From NCBI GenBank assembly GCA_019454045.1, contig SKCR01037621.1:1-64000 (forward strand): 64,000 nt of DNA. Reading direction: 5' to 3'. Origin of the DNA: Zanthoxylum bungeanum. Its lineage: Eukaryota; Streptophyta; Magnoliopsida; Sapindales; Rutaceae. The position numbers and the translations under genes are program-made. Shown here piece after piece: positions 11,490 to 24,105 of the stretch. The notes under the pieces are model-generated. The model saw nothing but the letters and a program-made list of their open reading frames with translations, had not been told where the DNA came from and did not search any database. Numbering within the stretch: the first letter of the stretch is position 1; each line of letters begins with the position of its first letter.

Positions 11490-12715
11490 ATGCATAACTA
11501 GAAAAATGGATGTGACATTTGGATTTTGGAGGGCAGTTTAAAAGGCCGTTCTAACAATTTACAATTTTAGAAATTCCAACTCTGTGCAATTTTCTTATTT
11601 TGGCCATAACCTGTTACTCCAATATCGGATTAAAGCAATTCCAGTTCCAGATGAAAGAAGACTCAAATATCTACAACTTTGCTCTCTAAAAATTTTTCTA
11701 GTTCTGAAGTTTTCAAGATCAAAATTGATGAAAAATTCAAAGTGTATTGCATATAATTTTAATTATTAAAAAAAATAAACAAAAACAAAAAAACAAAGAA
11801 AAGGTGGGAATTGACAACCCACCTTTCGAAGGAATGTCAATTCCCACTAAACATGCAATTTACAATTTACAAATTGCAAGGATGGTGTTGAGCTCTCTAC
11901 TATAAATAGAGGTGTTCAACACCTTAGAAACTCAGCATGCTCTATAATTTTCTCTCTGAAAATTTATAGAATTTCAACTCTTGTATGTTTTAATTTTTCA
12001 AGTTTTGTTGTAATTTCTTTTTCTTCTATTAATAAAATTATGCATCTTTTTTATTCAAATTATGAATAGGTAATTGCATTCTACTGGAGTGAAGGGTGAA
12101 AGTCTTAATATGAGAATATAGATTAATCTTATTTAAGTTATAATATATAAATTATAATTTGAAAACTAATATTTAATCGTCTCCTGTATTTATATTTGTC
12201 TTGATTTGTTGTAGACAATCCCATCTTGATTGGCATAATTAATACTTTACCCAATATTATATGAGAGAGTAATTTAAATATGGACTAATTATTGACAAAT
12301 TTTATTATCGTCTTTATGAATGATTTTATATAATTTGACATAATTGAGTACCTATTTGGACTTATTATAGACAAATGTTGTCATCACCTATATGGTTGAT
12401 TTTATATGTTTTGACATAATTAATTCATGAAATAAATTAACTGTGTAATAATGATAATTTATATATTATAAAAAGTAAAATTTCTCTATATTTGAAATAT
12501 TAAAAGTGAATCCATTAACCTTAGTATTTAATTTATTGTTGTATCTCAATTTAAAAATTGTTCATCACTTCAATCAATCCAGCCTTATTATTTTTACTCG
12601 GATTATTATTTTATTTTACTAAATTTATTCTCTGTGGATCGACCTCGGACTTACATGGTTATTTTATTACTTCGACACTCTTATACTTGGGAGTAAAGAA
12701 CCACTTTGTGAGTCT
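11490..12715 (+). repeat. LTR remnant W1 (Athila-like, related to X)
   Basis: Contains, in plus orientation, the same landmarks that X carries in minus orientation: CGTTCTAACAATTTACAATTT near 11550, CCAATATCGGATTAAAGC near 11620, a TATA box CTATAAATAG at 11899-11908, a polyA-like TTAATAAAATTATG region, and a GATCGACCTCGGACTT...CGACACTCTTATACTTGGGAG end near 12640-12700. Both ends look eroded and no duplication was found. Confidence 0.6.
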
Positions 12716-14134
12716 GTCAACCAGTACGAAAACTATGAAAAAGATATGAGAGGAATGGACCAACTATACATGGTAAAAAAACCTGGGCTCGGTTCGACTC
12801 ACTTGGGATTTAGAATGAGAGGCCTGGCTCGGGCCCGGACTACATGTCTATAAATAGACCTCCTTAGATTCTCATTTAATTCATTCAATTTTTCATATGT
12901 CCTTATACATTATTAGATAGTTTAAGGATAACCAAAAATAAAAGAGAATTTCCACCATTTTCAAGTTTGTAGATCTTGATTCAAGAAGTTTTATTTTGAT
13001 CAAGAAGAAACCAAGTATCTTGGGAGAATGTTAGCCAAAAGAGCCATAAGAGTACCGAGCCGTTACACTCAGGAATGTCCCATCTGAGGCAGGTAGAGAT
13101 CCAGTGGCATTACGTATCACCATCCCCTGATCTTGAGCTGAGAACTACATGTGCACATTTTCTGGGATCCGTCAATTACAATGTCTGACAAATCCTAAAG
13201 AAAACAGAAAGTAAATCATGACTGTCAAAAATCAAATCTCATCCTCGAAACATATATGATATCAAATTTATCAAAACTGCTTATGTTTAAATTATATATC
13301 TCATAATAATCTAAAACTTATCTCAAATCATATGAAATCAGTAATTCAATAAACTTTAATGAAAATCATATAAGTCATATAGCTACCAATCAATAACTTG
13401 GAAACATAAATAAAAATTTTGAAACAAGTACTCCACTACAAATTTGGGAATCATCAAGCTTTACTTCACAAAATTGCCTAAGTTTTGTTATAAATAGAAA
13501 GCTTGAGTAATGGTTTTAATCAAGCTTAAGAAATCTAAAACAAGCAATTCTTGGAGAAATTAGCCTAGAGAATAGAAGTGTTTAGAGAAGCTTTGAAAGA
13601 TCTCTACAGCATTTCAACAACGAGGAATCAATATTGGATCTTGGAGTGAAGCTTGCTTGCATTGGAATCAAGATTGGATCTTGGAGTCAAGCTTGCTAAT
13701 CATTGGAAGTTCTTCAACCATTTCAACAAGGAGAAGTGGATTGGATCTTTGCATCAAGCTTACTAGGTATGTTTGAACTTCTCTTAAGCTATGTTCTTCA
13801 TTAGTGAGTTTTTCATTAGTGAGACATATAGTGATGAATTATGCATTGTATGCATGATTACATAGCTTGAAGTTGAAATAAGGATAATAGATTATGTTAG
13901 GATGCTTTCGAAGTATAAACATAATATGCTTGTTAATTATGTCAAAGATGTTCACGTTGGACATGAAATAATTAATAAGAGTTTGGAACTCTAGATTAAA
14001 ACTTAGAGTTATGGCTACCATTTTAAAATCACTTGACCACATTTGGGTGAACTATAATTGTTCATGAGATATTTCATAGTGGGATTCTAAATTGGTTTGT
14101 GTTTTGATTTAAACAAATGTATATAAGTATTTAA
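12716..14134 (+). other. mixed LTR-like debris
   Basis: No gene seen. A TATA-like TCTATAAATAG at 12848 follows a GGCTCGGGCCCGGACT stretch, and a second TATAAATAG occurs near 13490; both resemble LTR promoters. At about 13625-13770 a 40- to 45-bp unit (GGATCTTGGAGT(G/C)AAGCTTGCT) is repeated two to three times. The right border coincides with the truncated start of the X LTR. Confidence 0.4.
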
Positions 14135-15561
14135 TGCAAAAGCCTCTGTCGATGATCAGATGCAAACACCCAAAGTAAACCAATTAACTATATGTCTATG
14201 TTAATTAACAAATTTTGAATTCATTATGATCAAGTTCCAATTATGGCTACCCACGCCCGACAGGTATATGTCTATCTTGGAAGGAAATCTCTAAGGTGAG
14301 ATCTTGAGTTATTGAATTTAAGGCTGAAACTTAAAATCCCTTCGTCAAGTTCATTTTAAGTTTACCACATCAATCTTATTGGTGATCAGACAACAAGAAG
14401 CATTAAGCTTAAGATTCAATAAACAAGCCAAATCATCACACATATATAAAGAAAATCAATTCTTAAACTTGTTAATATTGTGCTTCATCACGTCCCTAGA
14501 TTAAAAATAAAATACCGGGGTTAGGGGATCCACCTTTAATATTTCCAATCTAGAAATATCCCTTATTATAATATATAAATTTGCATGAATTACCAACCAA
14601 CCATATAGGCGGTATCCAATTAAGTCAAATTTAATAAAGTCCAACCGACCATATAGGCGGTATCTAATTTAGTCAGGATTAAGAATAATTTAATTAAGTC
14701 CAACCAACCATAAAGGCGGTATCCAATTAAGTCAGGTTTTAAGATAATTTATATATTATAAAATAAGGGAGATTAATCTAAATTATCATAATAAAAGTTT
14801 CACCCTTCTCCGAGCTGAAATTAACTACAAAACATAAAAAAAATGATAAAACAAACAAACTATTTTTACCACTAAAAAAAATACATTACTATAAATATAT
14901 ACAAACAAGACACAATCCTCACTTCCTTATTAAGAAAGCTAAAGAAAGTATGAAATTTACAAATGAAATCAAGCTATATTTATAGGCAAAATTTCGCCTC
15001 AATCAATTTCTCCACCAAATATGCCACCAAATCCTCCACCAAATCTTCCACGAAACATGCATGTTTGGTGGAAGTTTGACAATTGTAAATTGCAAATTGT
15101 CATTTTCCATTTTTTTTTATTTTTGATAACGACTTTAATAATTACACATAGCACACTTTGATTTTTTCATCAATTTCGGTCTTAAAAACTTCAGAATTCA
15201 AAATTATTATGGCATCAAAATTGTAGATCTTTGAGTCGTTTTTCATCTGGAACTTGAATCACCTCAATCCGATATCGGAGTAAAAAGTTATGACCAAAAT
15301 ACAAAAATTATGCAAAGTTGAAATTTCCGAAATTGTAATTCGTTAGAACGTCATTTCATGTTTATAACCTCCAAAATCCATATGTCAAGTCCAGTTTTTA
15401 CCCTTCTTTGTTCCAAATTTTTTCCTGATTGATTCCATTGAGTCCCGATTTATTTTATCTGTAAAATAAACAAAAACACATGAAAACGTTCATAAAACGC
15501 GAGAAACTCACAAAATATTAAGTTAAAGGGCGATAAATATTGATATATTTTCCGCTCATCA
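14135..15561 (-). repeat. X 3' LTR, truncated
   Basis: Collinear with 55957-57360: both begin TGCAAAAGCCTCT(G/A)TCGATG and end GCTCATCA. A minus-strand TATA box (CTATAAAT) lies near 14980. Three copies of CCAACC(G/A)ACCATA(T/A)AGGCGGTATC occur around 14590-14730. Confidence 0.8.
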
Positions 15562-16939
15562 CACCTCAAAACCTAACATTTTGCTAGTCCTCAAGCAAAA
15601 TAAATAAAATGAAATGAAATAAATAATTAAAACTAAATTAACCTAAGCCACTTTTGTAGGGATCACGATTGCATTTAGTTTATGCAACAAGCCTTTAAAC
15701 CCCTAGATGTCCCTAGTGGACGAGTTATAGTCTCGTGAGTGTTTACAACGACGATACCCACAAACGTCAATAAAATGCACACAAAAATAAAAAGACAAAA
15801 GAAACAAAATAAACAAGTTAGTAACTAAAGAGTGAAATTCTTATCCAAGTTAGTAGTTGTTTTATTTCTTTCTAAATTACTAAATAAGTAAATTCTCATA
15901 TACCTTTTACAATTCTCCATATACACAATCAACAAGGTATTAATCAATTCATTGTACCCACAATATTAACAAGTGTAGTTGAAAAGAGAGTAATATTTTT
16001 TGTCCTAAAGTTATGTTAGAGTTCACACCTTTTGACAATGAAAGTTTATTTATAAAAAATAAATATTTTTTTAAACTTTACCGTTTGACACAAACAATCA
16101 ATGCTTACTGAGCCAAGATGTCCAGTTACTGAGTAAAACCTTTATTATTAAACTAGCTAAGCTCTACCATTTGACGCGAACAATCACTGCTTACTGAAGC
16201 AATATGCCCGGTTACTAAGTAGATGCTTTTTATTAACCAACTCAACCTGTACCGTTTGACGCGAACAGTCACTGCTTGTTAGGCAAGACGTCCAGTTACT
16301 AAGTAAAACTTGGTCAATATTATTCTCTCTTTATTTTAAATAAATATTTCACTGCCTCTAGGTGCTGGCTCCAATAAACTAGAAAACTGCATATTTCAAA
16401 ATTTTCACTTACAACTCATGTTCATATGTTACCGTGTATGTTGATAATACCTATCAAATGAGCATATGAAAATCAAATTTAATCAATATTATGGAGAACT
16501 CACAAATTTAAATAATTCAAAAGAAAATAAACAAAAATTAACTTGTTACGAATTAGTCTGAGATACGTCTCAGGAGCGCGAACTCCTTACACAACTATCT
16601 CAAAACAACAATTTCACTTTATCAGTTAAAACTTAAGCAAAAAAAAAAAACAAATAACAAAAAAAAAATATACAAATAACAAACCACCGTGCAAATCGCT
16701 CGATTTGTTACACATCATTCTTTAATGAGTTCTATTTTCACTGATAGATTGGTTTGCTCTAAATTCTCCGACTATGCTTTTTCCTACAAAAATAACACAC
16801 AAAAATAAAAATCTACAACATGTATACAAAAAAATACGAAAATACAAATTTAAAAAAAAATGCATGGGTTGTTTCCCTGCTAACGCGAAATTTATCATCT
16901 TTAGCCAGAAGTGACTGAAGATCATCCTTTAAGGAGGCT
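15562..16939 (-). other. X 3' untranslated interior with an 85-90 bp triplicate
   Basis: No coding sequence. Starts with the purine tract abutting the LTR and shares GCCACTTT(T/C)GTAGGGATCACG and ACAAGCCTTTAAACCCCTA with the same place in Y and Z. At 16075-16315 three units repeat TACC(G/A)TTTGACGCGAACAATC, then GCTTACTG, then GTCCAGTTACT. Confidence 0.6.
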
Positions 16940-18096
16940 TCAATGTGTTTTTGGACGTCATGGAAAGGCAATGCCATGTGTGTTGCTTTTCCAGCGTCTT
17001 TTCCAAGAATGAGGTGGCCAAAAGAATTTTATCTGATTCAGTGCTCGTGCCACCTTCTTAAACTTTGTCGCACCAGTGGTTCCTGAAAGGAAAGAAAATA
17101 TCAGGAGGTTTTGTATGGTGCTTGACTTTGAATGATTATGCCATTTTGTCAAGCTTCTGAGCGGTGTCTTCAATGTGTACTCCTTAATGTTGTGATGTCA
17201 CATTTGATGTCATGAGATTCTGATTATGCTCCCACATTTGTTCTTGTATTTGACATGCATCTTGTTCCACCATTTCTTCACATATGTATTTTAGTATTTA
17301 TGTATTCAGTTCTTCATCCGACATCTGCGTAATGCATGCTCCACAGTGTCAATCTGAGGATGTAAAAATATGTATATCTGTAGGCCTTCATCCTCTGTGG
17401 TTGGTACGGTTAGCTCGTCTGCTTGTTTCTCCTCACATATGAAATCAGTGACCAGACAATTATCCAGATTAAATTGAGATTCTACTGGATCGGGCTCCTG
17501 AACTGATACCTCTATCTCAACCTCCTCCCATGTTAAGGTGTTATTATGAAACTCGAAGGCTGCTTCAGTGTCATCTGAAAATGCTCATTGAGATATGTAG
17601 CTCTAGTTTTCAATTAATTATCTTACTTGATTTGTCATTCTTTGTATGATTTCTGCTTGACTCTGGAATTTTGCATTAAGTTCAGCTTCCTGTTTCATGG
17701 ACATCTCGAACGATTTTTCGAACATGTTAGTAAATTGTTCATCCTATTTCTTGAGCATGTCTATCAACTGTTCTACTACTGATGGTTCTGGTTCTTGAAG
17801 ATCGTAGGTTGATGATGGATAAAATGGATAATGAGATTCAGTGGAATATGATGGTTCTGTGTATGAAGGGTTTGATAATTCTGCCATCCTGAATTGTAGT
17901 TGAACGTGCAATGATCGATGAGATGTTTACCATCACATACCTCACATCTTATTATTCTGTTATGAAATGGTTGAGTAAATGTTGTGTTATTTCTCTTTGA
18001 CATCCACTGATAGTTGTTGGGCTGGACAACAGGCCTCAGAAAACCGGACCGTGTCTCCCTGATATGGGGTGTGTCTTCACCTCTTAATGTATTCAT
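16940..18096 (-). pseudogene. gag-like ORF of X, broken
   Basis: The N-terminal 106 codons (17776-18096) contain SGFLRPVVQPNN and a zinc knuckle RCEVCDGKHLIDHC (C-x2-C-x3-H-x4-C, the spacing seen in Athila-type gag), followed by FNYNSGWQNYQ. The C-terminal part is recognisable at 16958-17173 (KVARALNQIKFFWP, then a WKR..KSN.HGI motif). Between them the frame is interrupted many times. The intact homologue is at 31782-33020 in Z. Neither copy has the capsid domain found in Y. Confidence 0.7.
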
Positions 18097-18227
18097 CGCC
18101 TAATAAGGATCCATTTTCAACCACCTGAAAATAAAAAAAATAAAAAAAGTGAAAAGATAAAAAATAAAGAAAATCAAAGACAAGTAAAATATATAACTTC
18201 AAAATTAATAACGCATGAAAAATAAGT

Positions 18228-18245
18228 TCCCCGGCAACGACGCCA
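18228..18245 (-). other. X primer-binding site
   Basis: Read on the minus strand: TGGCGTCGTTGCCGGGGA, one base from the TGGCGCCGTTGCCGGGGA complementary to the plant tRNA-Asp 3' end that Athila elements use. It sits 6 bp from the LTR end. Confidence 0.8.
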
Positions 18246-18251
18246 AAAACT

Positions 18252-18276
18252 TGATTGGTGAAATCACACACATTAT
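18252..18276 (-). repeat. X 5' LTR, terminal 25 bp
   Basis: TGATTGGTGAAATCACACAC plus ATTAT lies between the X primer-binding site and the start of Y. Its continuation is at 55628, beyond the far end of Y. The last five bases (ATTAT, 18272-18276) are the left target-site copy for Y. Confidence 0.75.
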
Positions 18277-20135
18277 TGACCGGCGTAATCACACGTGTAT
18301 AACGCAAGCGCACATATCATTCGAGTAGTATAAAAAGTATCGATCCCACGAGGGCCTAATACCTAAGCAAATAATTTATGAAGTCAAATTAATACAAGTA
18401 TCTAATAGATTGGTTGTTTGATTGGATGATGACTTTAAACTTAAAACAAGAAAATAAAATAGCGCGAAAGTAGATTGAGGAAAATTCAATATTATTAAAA
18501 TATCTAGGGTTGTGAATCTTTCCAATATCTTTTAAAGATGAAGTGGTTATCTTACGTTTGTGTAATATATCGGTTTATTAACCTGAACACGAAAATATGT
18601 AAAAGCCTATTCCAATGGTCAAATACAAAGACCCAGTATAACCCAATTAATCATATTCCTATGTCAACTAAGTTACCTGAATTCATTAAGATTAAGTTCC
18701 AATTATGGCTACCCCCGCCTGACAAGTATATTCATATCTTGTAAGGAAATCTATTAAAGGGTTATCTATCCTCAAGGAAGATCGTAGGCTATTGAGTCTA
18801 AGGTCTTAAACCTAAAATCCATTTTCCAAGTTCATTTTAAGTTTACCAAATCAATCTTATTAATGGCTAGTTAACAAGAAGCATTAAGACTAAGGCTCAA
18901 TAAATAAAACTTTATATTTCCCAAACCGTAAAATAACCCCTTATAAACCAGTGATATTGGAATTCATCACAACCCCAGATAACGAGTTTAGTTACCACAC
19001 ATATCTAAGGCTAGTAAAAACTTAAATAAAGTAAATGATATAAATTAAATGTTGGAAAGTAAATGCTGGAAATTAAATAAAGTAAATGCTGGAAATTAAT
19101 AAGGGAAAAGTACAATAAAAGAAAATGATGGGGGTTAGAGGATCCACTTTTATTACTTCTATTTTAGATATCTCTCTTATTATAATATATTAATTTATCG
19201 TGATATTACCAACCGACCATATAGGCAGTATCCTGATTAAGTCAAATTTATAATTAATTTCAACCGACCATACAGGCGGTATCCAGTTTAGTCAGGTTAA
19301 AACCAATTTCATTAAGTCCAACCGACCATAAAGGCGGTATCCTCATTAAGTCAGGTTTTAAATAGTTTATATATTATAATTAATGGAGATTAATCTAAAT
19401 ATTAGTAATAAAAGATTTACCTTTCACCCCAGCAAGGGGAAGTTACCTCCTCATTACTGAAAAGTAAAAACTGAAAAGTAAAGAAAGGAAAGTACTATTG
19501 CGTAAAAGTAAATGAAATTAAATGCTGAAAGTAAAGACTGAAAAGTAAATAAAAGAAAGTACTAACGCGAAAATTAAATACTGAAAGCTGTAAATAAACA
19601 GGTAAGATACAATCTTCTTAGCATTCTTAAGGAATTCCTTAGAAGAAAGTATGAATTACAAAGAAATTTCGGCCTCTATTTATAGAAAATTTTTATCTTC
19701 ACGCATCACAACGCGCCTTTGATTTGCAACATGTGGCAGATGGCTTCCGGGATGGCGATACGTGGTATCGGTTGAATGATTAACTCAATTATTTGCTCGG
19801 CGTCGCGACCCGTAAGAGTGTGCGTGTCGTGACACTGACGTCATGCATGGCGTGTTCTGTCGGCAGCATGTCATGGTGACACATGTCCCAGCGCACGTTA
19901 GCAGATTCGGCGCACGCTAACAGACAGCGTATTTTAGCAAAATGCTACATTTTACATTTTTGTCCTTTTTGTCCGTTTTCCATTGTTTTGGCTCCGAATT
20001 GCCTCCAGAGAGTCTTGTTATTTTATTTATCTAAAAAATACCACAAAACACATCAAAATATTCACAAAACTCAAGAAATTATACAAAATATTCAGTTAAA
20101 GGAGTGTGAAATAGTGATCTATTTACCACTCATCA
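18277..20135 (-). repeat. Y 3' LTR
   Basis: Alignable along its length with 53713-55627. Minus-strand TATA box CTATAAATAG near 19676-19685, GTCGCGAC-related motifs and ACGT-core motifs upstream of it, and three CCGACCATA(T/C/A)AGGC(A/G)GTATCC copies at about 19205-19345. A purine tract (GGTTTGGGGGTG on the minus strand) abuts 20135. Confidence 0.85.
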
Positions 20136-21438
20136 CACCCCCAAACCTAACATTTTGCTAGTCCTCGAGCAAAACAACAAGATAAAATAACATAAACATC
20201 TTTAAAATAAAATTAAACTAAGCCACTTTCGTAGGGATCACGGTTGCATTTAGCGTATGCAACAAGCCTTTAAACCCTTAGGTGTCCCTAATGGACGAGT
20301 TGTAGTCTCGTTAGGGCTACAGCAACGATACTTACAAACGTCAATATAAAACTAATGCACACAAAAATAAAAAGACAAGAGAAAATAGAATAAACAAGTT
20401 AGTGACTAAACAGGTAAAACTTCTTATCTAAGTTAATAGTTGCTTTGTTTCATTCTAAATTACTAAATAAGTAAATTCTCCGATTATTTTTACCATTCTT
20501 TATACACACAGCTAACAATGTATTAATCAACTCATTGTGCCCACAATATTCATAAGTGTAGTTGAAAAGAGAGTAATATTTTGTCCTAAAATTATATCAG
20601 AATTCACACATTTTTTTAGCAATGGAATATTTTTCTGATTTTTTTAATTTATATACAATATCATACATCCATGTAACGAGCTTTAGGCTAGTGACTCCCA
20701 AACCAGTTGACTTTAAGGCACTAGGTGTTAAGACACCCTTGCGAACTTAATTACTCGGATCTTAGATATATAAATATATATTTTTATAATGACTTCAATC
20801 CATGTAGCGAGCTTTGGGCCAGTGACCCCCAAACCAGTTGGTTTTAGGACACTAGGTGTTAAAACACCCTTACACACTTAATAACTCGGATTTTAGACAT
20901 GTTTTTTTATATCCATCGCTTTTTTAGATATTTCCTCCAATTAAAATAGAGCACTGAATATTATAAACTCGTCAATTACTACTCATGTTCGTATGTTACC
21001 ATGTATGTTGATAATAAATGTCAACTGAGCATACGAAAATCCATTTTAGTCAGTATTATGGAGAATTCACAAATTAAATAATTCAAACTGAAATAAACAA
21101 AAATTAACTCGTTACGAAATAGGTTGAGTTACGTCTTAGGAGTGGAATTCCTTACACAGCTATCTCACACAAAGTTCACCTGATTAATCAAGTTAAAAAC
21201 ACAAAGACACGAAATATATTTTTTTTTATTTTTGTAAAATTGTTTTTTAATTTTTGTTGAAATTTTTGAAAATTTTTGACTAAAAATCAAATAAAAATAA
21301 CACAATAAAAACAAGATACTAGTCGACTATTCTCCTCCCCCGAACCTAAATGAGACATTGTCCCCAATGTCTTAAAAAGTAGAAGAAGAGTTTAGAAACA
21401 ATACTTGATTAGCTGAAATTCTACATCTAAATGAAGAA
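20136..21438 (-). other. Y 3' untranslated interior with a duplicated about 105-bp block
   Basis: No coding sequence. After the polypurine tract comes the stretch shared with X and Z (GTAGGGATCACGGTTGCATT). Then two copies of a block at about 20666-20770 and 20797-20900 (CCATGTA(A/G)CGAGCTTT, CCCAAACCAGTTG, CACTAGGTGTTAA), then T-rich DNA and CCTAAATGAGACATTGTCCC near 21345. The same duplicated block occurs in Z at 29666-29895. Confidence 0.65.
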
Positions 21439-22092
21439 TTAAAGGTTAAGATCCAGATTTATCCGACGTTTCTTACCAAGATCATTATCAGACCAATTTA
21501 TCTTGGAAATGATAGGGTCAATTTGTGGTTCAAAGGCTAAAATTTGGTCAATTAAATATTGGGCAGTTCTGGCAGAAAAGAGGAGTTCTTTTACAGGTTT
21601 TGACACGAATCCATTTCTCCGGGCATCATCAAGAAATACACAAAGAAAATCATAAAATCCATCAGCATTGAACAGTCCAATCGGTTTCTAGTGTATGTTC
21701 AAGTTTGCCCAAGATAACACTGTAAACATTTCCTCCGTCGTACCCAAGTCACATGGCAAAGCAATAAAAGCATCAGCACGGTTAATCATTTCTACCAGTC
21801 GTTCAGACATACCTGGCACGATCAGTTCCTCTTCGTTTGATGGTCTAATAAGATTCACCTCCGCCAAAGGTTTTGGGATGATTCCCAAGACTTGACTGCA
21901 TTCTTCCTGTACAGCTCTTGAAACGATCCCCATTAGTCCAAGATTGCCACCACCATATACTAAGTGCATATTCCTTTCAGCTATGACTCGACCCAATTCC
22001 TGTGCTGCTTCAATGAACTCTGGTTTAGAACCAACACTAGTACTGCAAAACACACAGATGTTTACAACTCGTCTTCTTGAAGTGGCTTCCAT
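21439..22092 (-). pseudogene. captured LOG-like cytokinin riboside 5'-monophosphate phosphoribohydrolase
   Basis: From ATG at 22092 the frame runs 217 codons to TAA at 21439 with one internal TAG at codon 135. LOG enzymes cleave cytokinin nucleotides to release the active free base. Visible are NICVFCSTSVG near the N-terminus, the nucleotide-binding YGGGNLGLMG (residues 46-55), an IIPKPL segment, MSER and DAFIALP. The family motif PGGxGTxxE is changed to PCDLGTTEE (113-121). After the stop the frame continues with KPIGLFNADGFYDFL and a helical C-terminus, so length matches the family (about 210-230). It has no introns, whereas plant LOG genes usually do, suggesting capture from spliced RNA. 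It sits between Y integrase and the 3' LTR, on the same strand, where Athila elements carry an env-like ORF. The stop and the motif change make activity doubtful. Confidence 0.85.
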
Positions 22093-22331
22093 TTTTAACT
22101 CTGGATGCCTTCAAGAGTGCAATGATGAGTTGAATTTATAACAATTGAAAAAAGGGTGAGTAATAATAGCACTAGTACCTGTGAACTGACAATTATTAGT
22201 TAAACAGTAAAATATATCGTGAAAGTCAAAAAGTCTGGATCCTGTCGGAGAAAATAACAAAACTAATCACAATTATTAGATATATACAAAGAGAAAATAA
22301 TATTTACATGAAGTAACAGCTTAATTGATGT

Positions 22332-22577
22332 CTATGCATCGGAGACAAGCTTCCCATCCAATTTTATTATAAATTGGCAAATAGGATCTTTTAAAGTCAG
22401 ATTCCCGAGACTGAACTGTTGTCTTTCTTTACGAAATTGTCTATATAACATGTGAATTGCATGATGCACATATCCACTGGAATGCATCTCAAGAGTCTTT
22501 GATATGTCATCCAAATACTCCTTACTTAAGCCATCCCTAATGAATTTAATTTTATCTTCACGATTATCAAATACCAT
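22332..22577 (-). CDS. short unknown ORF between integrase and LOG
   Basis: 81 codons, rich in charged residues (for example KIKFIRDGLSKEYLDDI and YRQFRKERQQF). I do not recognise the family. Its position, directly after integrase on the element strand, suggests either a remnant of an env-like or extra ORF or more captured sequence. It could be chance. Confidence 0.3.
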   Translation of the reverse strand: MVFDNREDKIKFIRDGLSKEYLDDISKTLEMHSSGYVHHAIHMLYRQFRKERQQFSLGNLTLKDPICQFIIKLDGKLVSDA

Positions 22578-22658
22578 TCCTAAAGAGTTTTAACCATGAA
22601 TCATATAACAACACTTGCTACCATCGCTCTAGTTGTCTACGCACTATTTTTTATCATG

Positions 22659-24100
22659 TTATTTCTTGGTCTTTTCTTTGTACAATTTGGCATTCTCATA
22701 AGCCTGTAGGCGAAATTCCTCCAATTCGTTAAGTTGGTGGAGTCGTTTCTCTCCTGCTGCTTGTAGATCAAGATTTAACTTCTTCAGTGCCCAGTATGCC
22801 TTATGTTCAAGCTCCACTGGCAGATGAAACGCTTTCCCAAACACCATTCGATATGGGGACATACCAATGGGTGTCTTGTAAGTTGTCCGGTAGGCCCATA
22901 ATGCATCATCCAGTTTTTCAGACCAGTCCTTCCTTATTGATCCAACGGTTCTCTCCAAGATTTCTTTGATCTCCCTGTTTGAAACTTCAACCTGTCCATT
23001 TGACTGTGGATGGTAGGCAGTGGAAACTTTATGAGTAACTCCGTATTTGGATAGGAGTGCATCGAAGTATCTGTTGCAGAATTGTGTGCCACCATCACTG
23101 ATAATCACCCAGGTGTTCCAAAGCGAGTGAAAATATTCTTTTTAAGGAATTTTATCACCACTTTTGAATCATTTGATGGTAGTGCTATTGCTTCAACTCA
23201 TTTGGAGACGTAATCTACTGCAACTAGTATGTACAGGTTTCCGAATGATGGAACAAAGGGTCCCATAAAATCAATCCCACATACATCAAATATCTCCACT
23301 TCCATAATATTTTATAGAGGTCTTTCATTTCTTCTTGAAATATTTCCCGTTCTCTGACACCTGTCACATTGAAGAACAAATAAGTAAGCATCTTTAAAAA
23401 GAGTGGGCCAGAACAAACCCGATTGTAGGACTTTGGCTGCAGTTTTATTCCCGCTGAACTGTCCGCCATATGGTGATGAATGACAATGTTGCAAGACACT
23501 GTTGACCTCCTCCTGTGGAACACAACGTCTTAGTAATTGATCAGCACAACATTTGAATAGGTACGACTCATCCCATACATAGTGTTTGACATTTTTGAAG
23601 AATTTCTTTCAATGCTGATGAGTTCATTCCAACGGCCATTTTCCCGATACTATGTAGTTGACATAGTCAGCATACCAAGGGAAATCTTGATGTTTCATGG
23701 CAAACAATTATTCATCTGGAAAAGTTTATTTGATTGTCAGTTCTTTGCCAGCTATTTCTCCATTCTCAAGTCTCGATAAAGGATCTGCCACTTGGTTTTC
23801 TGTCCATTTCATGTCTCGAATCTCCATGTCAAAATCTTGTAGTAGAAGTATCCAACGGATCAATTTGGGTTTGGCATCTTTCTTTGCGATCAGGTATTTG
23901 ATTGCTGAATGATCTGTGTAGACCACTACTTTGGGACCTAACAGATATGAGTAGAATTTATCAAAAGTAAACACAATTGCTAGCAACTCCTTTTCAGTGG
24001 TTGTATAGTTGAGTTGAGCTTCATTCAGAGTTCTGCTGGAGTAGTAAATGGTATGGAAAATATTTGCTTTGCGTTGTCCCAGAACTGCACCTACAACAAA
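22659..24100 (-). pseudogene. Y pol, 3' half: RNase H and integrase
   Basis: Reading down the minus strand: RNase H ([40 protein letters not shown]) at 23726-23990. Then the integrase HHCC zinc domain with CDRCQRTGN at about 23330-23500, then the catalytic core ([36 protein letters not shown]) and the GPY/F-type tail to 22659. Stops and frameshifts separate the parts, for example near 23108 and 23210. The RT portion is displaced to 41843-43079 by Copia1. Confidence 0.9.
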
Positions 24101-24105
24101 ATCAC

